The notes below the pieces were generated by a model. The model saw only the letters and a program-made list of their open reading frames with translations, was not told where the DNA came from and ran no database searches. Of a DNA stretch of 64,000 nucleotides, positions 59,132-64,000 are shown one piece after another; positions within the stretch are counted from its first letter, which is position 1; each line of letters starts with the position of its first letter. Position numbers and translations under genes: made by a program. This DNA comes from 66-474 sp044464225 (lineage in GTDB: Bacteria > Pseudomonadota > Gammaproteobacteria > Xanthomonadales > Rhodanobacteraceae): contig JBIQLN010000006.1 of NCBI GenBank assembly GCA_044464225.1, forward strand, positions 62,001-126,000. The letters are read 5' to 3'.

Positions 59132-60187
59132 TCAAGCAGGCGGCGCTTCCGGCAACCGCACGCTGACCCGGAACTCGCCACCCTCGCTGCGTGCCTGCAC
59201 GCTGCCGCGCTGGCCGAAATGGAAAGCGATGCGGCGCCGCACGTTGTCGAGTCCATGCCCGCTGCGCGGGACCGACGCCGTGTCGGGCAACGGATTCGAG
59301 ATCTCGATTTCGATGCCGCCGTCGACGCGACGACCCGCGATCCGCAGCGTACCGCCCTGGCGACGCGGCTGGATGCCATGGTAGACGGCATTCTCGACCA
59401 GCGGTTGCAGCAACAACGCGGGCATTTCCAGATCGTCCGGCAAATCGGCGAGTTCGCGTTGCACCGTCAGCCGCTCGCCGAGACGCAGTTGTTCGATGGC
59501 CAGGTAGCGGTCGATCAGCGCGAGTTCCGCCCCCAGCGTGCTGGGCTTGTCGGACGCGCCCAGCGACGCGCGGAACAGTTCGGACAAATCTTCCACGGTG
59601 CGTTCGGCGGCATCCGGATCCACCCGCACCAGTGCGGCGACCGTGTTCATACTGTTGTACAGGAAGTGCGGGCGGATGCGCGCCTGCAAAGCATCGAATT
59701 GCGCGCGCGCCACGGCGGCCAGGCGGGCGCGCCACGCCGCCAGCACGTAGAAATACCGCAGCAATGCGGCACCCAGGAGCGCCGCCAGCACCGTATTGCC
59801 GATGATGAAGCGCAAGCCCGAGGCCGGCGTGAGATGGGTGGCCAGGGCGCGATCCAGCCATGCAATCACCGCGCTTGCCGCCGCGACCAACACCACCAAC
59901 GCACCCCACGCCAGCGGCCACGCGATGGCGCGGGGCCAGCGAACCAGTACCGGCGTCAGCCGGCACAACAACAAGGATGCCAGCAGCGCCAGCCACACCA
60001 CGAAGAGGGTCGCCGTCGAAAATCCGCGCCAGTCCATCCGCGCATCAGGCGCCAGCGCGTCGATCACCACCACCAGCTCCGCCACCACCACCAGCGTGAA
60101 CACCGAGGCCAGCGAGCAGAAGTCCGGCAGGGCGTTGTTTGTGCGATCGTCCGTGACCGCGGCCATGTTGGATTGGTTGGCAGGCAT
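59132..60187 (-). CDS. LytS/AlgZ-family sensor histidine kinase
   Basis: A 351-residue membrane kinase. Four hydrophobic helices (about 24-44, 57-76, 87-110 and 126-148) form a compact sensor without large periplasmic loops. The His_kinase domain has the phosphoacceptor in IRPHFLYNSMNT (His174). The ATPase has LLLQPLVENAVYHG, then GHGLDNVRRRI. It should phosphorylate the AlgR-like regulator next to it. Confidence 0.9.
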   Translation of the reverse strand: MPANQSNMAAVTDDRTNNALPDFCSLASVFTLVVVAELVVVIDALAPDARMDWRGFSTATLFVVWLALLASLLLCRLTPVLVRWPRAIAWPLAWGALVVLVAAASAVIAWLDRALATHLTPASGLRFIIGNTVLAALLGAALLRYFYVLAAWRARLAAVARAQFDALQARIRPHFLYNSMNTVAALVRVDPDAAERTVEDLSELFRASLGASDKPSTLGAELALIDRYLAIEQLRLGERLTVQRELADLPDDLEMPALLLQPLVENAVYHGIQPRRQGGTLRIAGRRVDGGIEIEISNPLPDTASVPRSGHGLDNVRRRIAFHFGQRGSVQARSEGGEFRVSVRLPEAPPA

Positions 60188-60210
60188 GAACTTTCCAAGT
60201 CGTGGGAGTC

Positions 60211-60254
60211 CGGAACGGCCTTCCCTGGCTGACCTTCCGCCACGGCGGCTCCGG
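60211..60254. repeat. Dispersed palindromic element (copy 3)
   Basis: CGGAACGGCCTTCCCTGG, then GACCTTCCGCCACGG and CGGCTCCGG, is a diverged copy of the elements at 36632 and 56349. It occupies most of the 86-bp gap between the kinase and esterase genes. Confidence 0.5.
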
Positions 60255-60273
60255 GCGCACGCCGCGCGTCCGG

Positions 60274-60939
60274 TCAGGATTCGAGAATGGCGGTCATGAA
60301 TGCGGCGAGGTCCTCGATTTCCGGCGGACACACCTGGTGCGCCATGGGGTAACTGTGCCAGTCGACCCTGAAGCCCCACGCGCGCAACTGGTCGCGCGAG
60401 CGTTCGCCCAGCACCTGCGGCACTACCGGATCGAACGCCCCGTGGGCCATGAAGATCGGTGTCGCCGCGTTCGCGGCATGGCGCTCGGCCGTGGTGCGAT
60501 CGACGATCGGAAGGTAGGTGGACAACGCCACGATGCCCGCAAGCCTTCGCGTGTGACGAAGGCCTGACGCCAGCGCGACCGCGCCGCCCTGGGAAAATCC
60601 GGCCAGCACGATGTTCGACGCCGGGACGCCGCGCTCGACTTCGCGCGCGATCAGGGCACCGACCGCGCCGACCGAGGTGCGGATGCCGGGTTCGTCCTGC
60701 CGTTGCGACAGGTCGAACCCCGCGATGTCGTACCACGCGCGCATGGGCAGCCCGTTGTTGAGCGTGATTGGCCGCACCGGCGCGTGCGGGAACATGAAGC
60801 GCAGCGGCGGCCATCCGGGTCGCACCAGTTGCGGCACGATGGGTTCGAAGTCATGCCCGTCCGCGCCGAGGCCGTGCAGCCAGATCACCGCATGGCGCGG
60901 CTGCGGCGCGGTTTCGATCTCCACGCATTCCAGCGTCAC
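60274..60939 (-). CDS. Carboxylesterase/phospholipase-like alpha/beta hydrolase
   Basis: A 221-residue serine hydrolase of the EstB/acyl-protein-thioesterase family. The nucleophile is Ser116 in LAGFSQGGAVAL. The Asp is in GAFDPVVP and the His in YPMAHQVCPPE. AVIWLHGLGADGHDF forms the oxyanion loop. It would hydrolyse short acyl esters or thioesters. The GTG start overlaps the stop of the preceding peptidase gene (GTGA), so the pair is coupled. Confidence 0.9.
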   Translation of the reverse strand: MTLECVEIETAPQPRHAVIWLHGLGADGHDFEPIVPQLVRPGWPPLRFMFPHAPVRPITLNNGLPMRAWYDIAGFDLSQRQDEPGIRTSVGAVGALIAREVERGVPASNIVLAGFSQGGAVALASGLRHTRRLAGIVALSTYLPIVDRTTAERHAANAATPIFMAHGAFDPVVPQVLGERSRDQLRAWGFRVDWHSYPMAHQVCPPEIEDLAAFMTAILES

Positions 60940-63140
60940 TGCGCCGACCCCGCTTCCGTGCCGAGCCCCAATTCCTCGGCGAAGAAGGCCATTGCCGCCG
61001 CCGCGTTGCCGACCCGCTGGCTGAAGGACGCGGTGACACCGTGGCCTTCGTTCATGCGGGTCAGCAGCAGGATCGGATGTCTGGAGGTATTGGCGGCCTG
61101 CAGCGCCGCCGCGAACTTGCGCGACTGCCACGGCGCCACGCGTGGATCGTTGGCGCCGGTGATCAGCAGGACCGCCGGATATGCAGTGCCGGGCTTCACG
61201 TTCTGCAGCGGCGAGTACGCGCGCAGCCATTCGAAATCAGGCTTCTTCGTGACCGTGCCGTATTCGGAAATGTTGTATTGCCCGTTCGGCCACCGCTCCA
61301 CGCGCAACATGTCGTAGATGCCGACCAGCGACACCACCGCGCGGTATTCGGATGGATGCTGCGTCAGCGCCGCGCCCATCAACAGTCCGCCGTTGGAACC
61401 GCCCATGATTCCGAGATGCGCCGTGTCGGTCCAGTGGTGCTGTACCAGCGTCTGCGCGGCGGCGTGGAAGTCATCGAAGACGTTCTGTTTTTTCGACAGC
61501 ATGCCGGCTTCGTGCCAGCCCTCGCCGAACTCGCCGCCGCCGCGAATGTTGGCGACGGCATACACGCCGCCGCGCTCAAGCCACGCCAGCGTCGAACCCA
61601 GGAAGCGCGGCGCGGCGGTGATGCCGAAACCGCCATAACCGTAGAGGATCGTCGGGCGCGCGCCGTTCGGCGTCACGCCCTTCATCGCAATCACGGTGAC
61701 CGGCACCTTCGTGCCGTCCTTCGAGATCGCATCCAGCCGGTGCACGGCGACATTCGAATAGTCCGCGGCCGGTTTCACTTCGAAAACCACTTTCGAGGTG
61801 CCGCGTGCCGCGTCGTATTCCACCCAGCGCGTCGGAATCGTCCAGCCCGAATACGTGATCAGCGCCTGGTCGGAATTGGCGCTGCTCGCGATCGTGCCGA
61901 CACCGATCCCGGTCTCGGGCAACGGCACGTCGCGTACGAATTTTCCGTCCGCGCCGTACTGCTGCACGCGCCAATCCGGTCCGCGCACTTCCGTGATCAG
62001 GAACCCGCCCTTCACGGGCGCCACCGAATGCATCGCCCAGTTGCCCTGCAACGGCGGCACCAGCAGCGTCGCCTTGGCATCCGTGTCCAGCGCCAGCAGC
62101 TTGCCGCGCGGTGCGCCCTGATACGCAATCACCAGCAGACGATCGCCGTCCCACGCGGCGCCCTGGTTGATTTCCGACGCTGCGCGCACGTTGGCATCGG
62201 TGCCGAGCGCCCGTTTCCACGGACCGTTGTCGCGTCGCAGATACACCTCGTCGGGCGCGCCATCGCCTGCGTGCACCAGCGCGGCCGCGTGCCGGCCATC
62301 GGCGGAACCGAGCAGGGTGTATTCGGCGACCTTCGACAAACCCTTGCCGAATGCCAGCGTGTCGTTCGCCGCGTCGCTGCCGAGCGCGTGGTGGTACAAC
62401 GCCGCATCGAACTGCGACTGGTTGGCCGGGACGCCCGAAGGCAAACGCACGTAGGTGACGCCCTTGCCGTCGGCATCCCACACGAGCGCCTGCGGCGTGG
62501 TGCCGCCGCCCGCGTGCGGCAGCGCATCCGGCAAGGTCTTGCCGCTGGCGACCTCGATGAAGCGGATGGTGGTTTCCTCGTTGCCGCCTTCGGCGGTGCC
62601 GTAGGCCACGTACTTGCCCTCCGGCGAAGGCCAGTAGCCGGTGATCGCGATGCTGCCCTGGGCGCCGTTCGGATCCACCAGCACCTTCGCCTTGCCGTTC
62701 GGCCAAGCTTGCGCCACCAGCACCGCCTGCGGCTGCGGGGGCGTCTGGCGCATGTAGAACAGGGTGCCGCCGACGATTTCGGGATCGAATTGCCGGGTCG
62801 ACGTCAGCGCCAGGTCGCCCACGCGTTTCACGATGGCCTTGGCATCCTTGAAGCCGTCCATCACCTTTTCGGTGTAGGCATTCTGTGCCGCGATCCACTG
62901 CTCCACCGCACGCGCGCCGGCGTCTTCCAGCCAGCGATACGGATCGTGCACGGTGGCGCCGAAGTAAGTGTCGGCGACGTCGTGCTTGCGGGTGGCCGGT
63001 GGCATCGCGGGGATCTCGTGCTGCGTGTCGATCAACGCATGATCGAGCCCCGCGCGCGAGGTCGTCGGGGCCGTTTGCGCCCCCACCGTGGAGGAAAGCA
63101 GGCCCAGGACGAAACCGGCGAGCACGCGAAGGGCGGACAT
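60936..63140 (-). CDS. Prolyl oligopeptidase family (S9A) serine peptidase, exported
   Basis: A 734-residue enzyme. A signal peptide ends near residue 21 (LLSSTVGAQ). A seven-bladed beta-propeller (about 80-440) caps an alpha/beta hydrolase domain. The catalytic triad is Ser582 (MGGSNGGLLMG), Asp665 (GANDPRVAP) and His700 (NEGHG). RKHDVADTYFG and HDPYRWLED are the S9A N-terminal marks. It cleaves short peptides after proline, probably in the periplasm. It is coupled to the downstream esterase and divergent from a second S9 peptidase. Confidence 0.95.
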   Translation of the reverse strand: MSALRVLAGFVLGLLSSTVGAQTAPTTSRAGLDHALIDTQHEIPAMPPATRKHDVADTYFGATVHDPYRWLEDAGARAVEQWIAAQNAYTEKVMDGFKDAKAIVKRVGDLALTSTRQFDPEIVGGTLFYMRQTPPQPQAVLVAQAWPNGKAKVLVDPNGAQGSIAITGYWPSPEGKYVAYGTAEGGNEETTIRFIEVASGKTLPDALPHAGGGTTPQALVWDADGKGVTYVRLPSGVPANQSQFDAALYHHALGSDAANDTLAFGKGLSKVAEYTLLGSADGRHAAALVHAGDGAPDEVYLRRDNGPWKRALGTDANVRAASEINQGAAWDGDRLLVIAYQGAPRGKLLALDTDAKATLLVPPLQGNWAMHSVAPVKGGFLITEVRGPDWRVQQYGADGKFVRDVPLPETGIGVGTIASSANSDQALITYSGWTIPTRWVEYDAARGTSKVVFEVKPAADYSNVAVHRLDAISKDGTKVPVTVIAMKGVTPNGARPTILYGYGGFGITAAPRFLGSTLAWLERGGVYAVANIRGGGEFGEGWHEAGMLSKKQNVFDDFHAAAQTLVQHHWTDTAHLGIMGGSNGGLLMGAALTQHPSEYRAVVSLVGIYDMLRVERWPNGQYNISEYGTVTKKPDFEWLRAYSPLQNVKPGTAYPAVLLITGANDPRVAPWQSRKFAAALQAANTSRHPILLLTRMNEGHGVTASFSQRVGNAAAAMAFFAEELGLGTEAGSAQ

Positions 63141-63278
63141 GGCTGGACTCCGGAACGCGGTGGCGACCCGCGCAGGTTAGCGCCCCGCCGCATGCTTCGC
63201 ACACCTCCATACTTTCGGCGCTTGCGCCATCGCGCGACGTGTGGGTACGCTCCGGTCTTTTGCTCGGGGGTCGTCTCC

Positions 63279-64000
63279 ATGAATCGCATCGCCGTCGCCG
63301 GTCTGGTTTGCCTTCTGGTGAGTGGAGGCGCGTTTGCCGCCGCGCCACAAGAGGCGGCGCACGCGACCGCACCCGGCACGACCCACAAGCTGAGCCTCGA
63401 ACAGATCATGGCCGACCCGGACTGGATCGGGCCGCCCGTCGAGGACGCCTACTGGAGCGTCGATGGCCGTGACATTTATTACAAGCTGAAGCGCAAAGGC
63501 GTATCGATCCGGGATCTCTATCGCGCCGCGGCGGGCGGGGGCACGCCCGCGAAATTGAGCGATGCCGAACTCGCTCACGCCGATGGTCCGGCGGTGTTCG
63601 ATCGCGCGCACGACCGCGCCGCGTTCCTGCGCCACGGCGACGTGTTCGTGCGGGACATCGCGCATGGCACCACCCGTCAGGTCACCCGCGACAACGCCAG
63701 CAAGTCCGGCCTGCAGATTTCCGCGGATGGAAACCTCGTGAGCTGGAACCAGGAGGATGGCTGGTACGCGTGGAACGCCGCGATCGGCGTCGCTGCGCCG
63801 GTGGCGACGCTGAAGACCGAGGACAATCCGGACGACGCCAAGCCGGACCAGTTGGAGCGCCTGCAGCTCAGCCTGTTTTCCACCCTGCGCGCGGACAAGG
63901 CCGACAAGGATGCCGTGCGCGAACACGACGACAAGCTGGACGCCGAAAATCCCGCGCGCGCGCCGGCCCCTTTCTACCTGGGTGACAAGGTGCACGTGGC
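63279..64000 (+). CDS. S9-family peptidase, N-terminal part (runs past window end)
   Basis: The frame from ATG 63279 stays open to the last base, giving 240 residues. A signal peptide (IAVAGLVCLLVSGGAFA, cleaved near residue 21) precedes LEQIMADPDWIG and beta-propeller-like repeats (EDAYWSVDGRDIYYKL, LQISADGNLVSW). This N-terminus is that of the xanthomonad DPP/acylaminoacyl peptidase group, whose catalytic domain would lie beyond the edge. Divergent from the S9A gene across 138 bp. The catalytic residues cannot be checked here. Confidence 0.78.
   Translation, partial: MNRIAVAGLVCLLVSGGAFAAAPQEAAHATAPGTTHKLSLEQIMADPDWIGPPVEDAYWSVDGRDIYYKLKRKGVSIRDLYRAAAGGGTPAKLSDAELAHADGPAVFDRAHDRAAFLRHGDVFVRDIAHGTTRQVTRDNASKSGLQISADGNLVSWNQEDGWYAWNAAIGVAAPVATLKTEDNPDDAKPDQLERLQLSLFSTLRADKADKDAVREHDDKLDAENPARAPAPFYLGDKVHV

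Noticed and set aside
1..64000. CRISPR array, tRNA or rRNA genes, insertion sequences, prophage
   Set aside because: No regularly spaced direct repeats, cloverleaf-like segments, rRNA sequence, transposase, integrase or phage structural motifs were seen on either strand.

Overview
This is a GC-rich, gene-dense chromosomal segment from a gammaproteobacterium. It is most likely a member of the Xanthomonadales (Lysobacterales), and I favour Rhodanobacteraceae. The pointers are a XanB2-type chorismatase beside an acyl carrier protein, an AmpE-like protein, a DUF6776-type coiled-coil protein, a PMM/PGM with a long membrane-anchored N-terminus, and an MtrB/PioB outer-membrane barrel. This placement is inference from gene content; no rRNA is present. 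I see no insertion sequence, phage gene, integrase, CRISPR array, tRNA or rRNA.

Layout. Positions 1-9 kb hold the 3' part of an MtrB/PioB porin with a diheme cytochrome c (electron-transfer module), then glmS, a polyprenyl-phosphate sugar transferase and glmU (UDP-GlcNAc supply and glycan initiation), then xanB2 diverging from an acyl carrier protein. Positions 9-20 kb hold a DUF4124 protein, pyrE, exonuclease III, the peptidoglycan-recycling/remodelling genes ampG, anmK and an M23 endopeptidase, tyrS, a rhomboid protease, a glutamine amidotransferase and an M28 lipoprotein peptidase. Positions 20-29 kb hold the operon coaC-coaB-dut-algC (coaBC is split into two overlapping frames), radC, a regulatory-looking gap with DnaA boxes, argS, a SPOR protein and an SDR. 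Positions 29-39 kb hold divergent speA/speE, an unknown periplasmic protein, sixA, a YceI-like protein, a PLD lipoprotein, a DUF1232 protein, a FadI-like thiolase and a GNAT.

Positions 39-48 kb form a nitrogen-control block: ntrB-ntrC and the glnA-dinB-GNAT run, interrupted by alkB and a diguanylate cyclase. NtrC-type boxes lie before ntrB and before glnA, and glnA also has a consensus sigma-54 promoter. Positions 48-53 kb hold a two-gene signalling operon: an HPt-REC-REC-GGDEF-EAL protein whose enzymatic motifs are all degenerate, and a membrane hybrid histidine kinase. Positions 53-64 kb hold bfr and bfd (a Fur-box-like site precedes bfd), rppH, a DUF6776 protein, erpA, nudC, an AmpE-like gene, an AlgZ/AlgR-like two-component system, an esterase, a prolyl oligopeptidase and the start of a second S9 peptidase.

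Most of the window is housekeeping sequence. The parts most worth a second look are the truncated electron-transfer module at the left edge, the split coaBC, the apparently inactive c-di-GMP scaffold with its kinase, the orphan xanB2-ACP pair, the DnaA-box region before argS and the dispersed intergenic palindromes.
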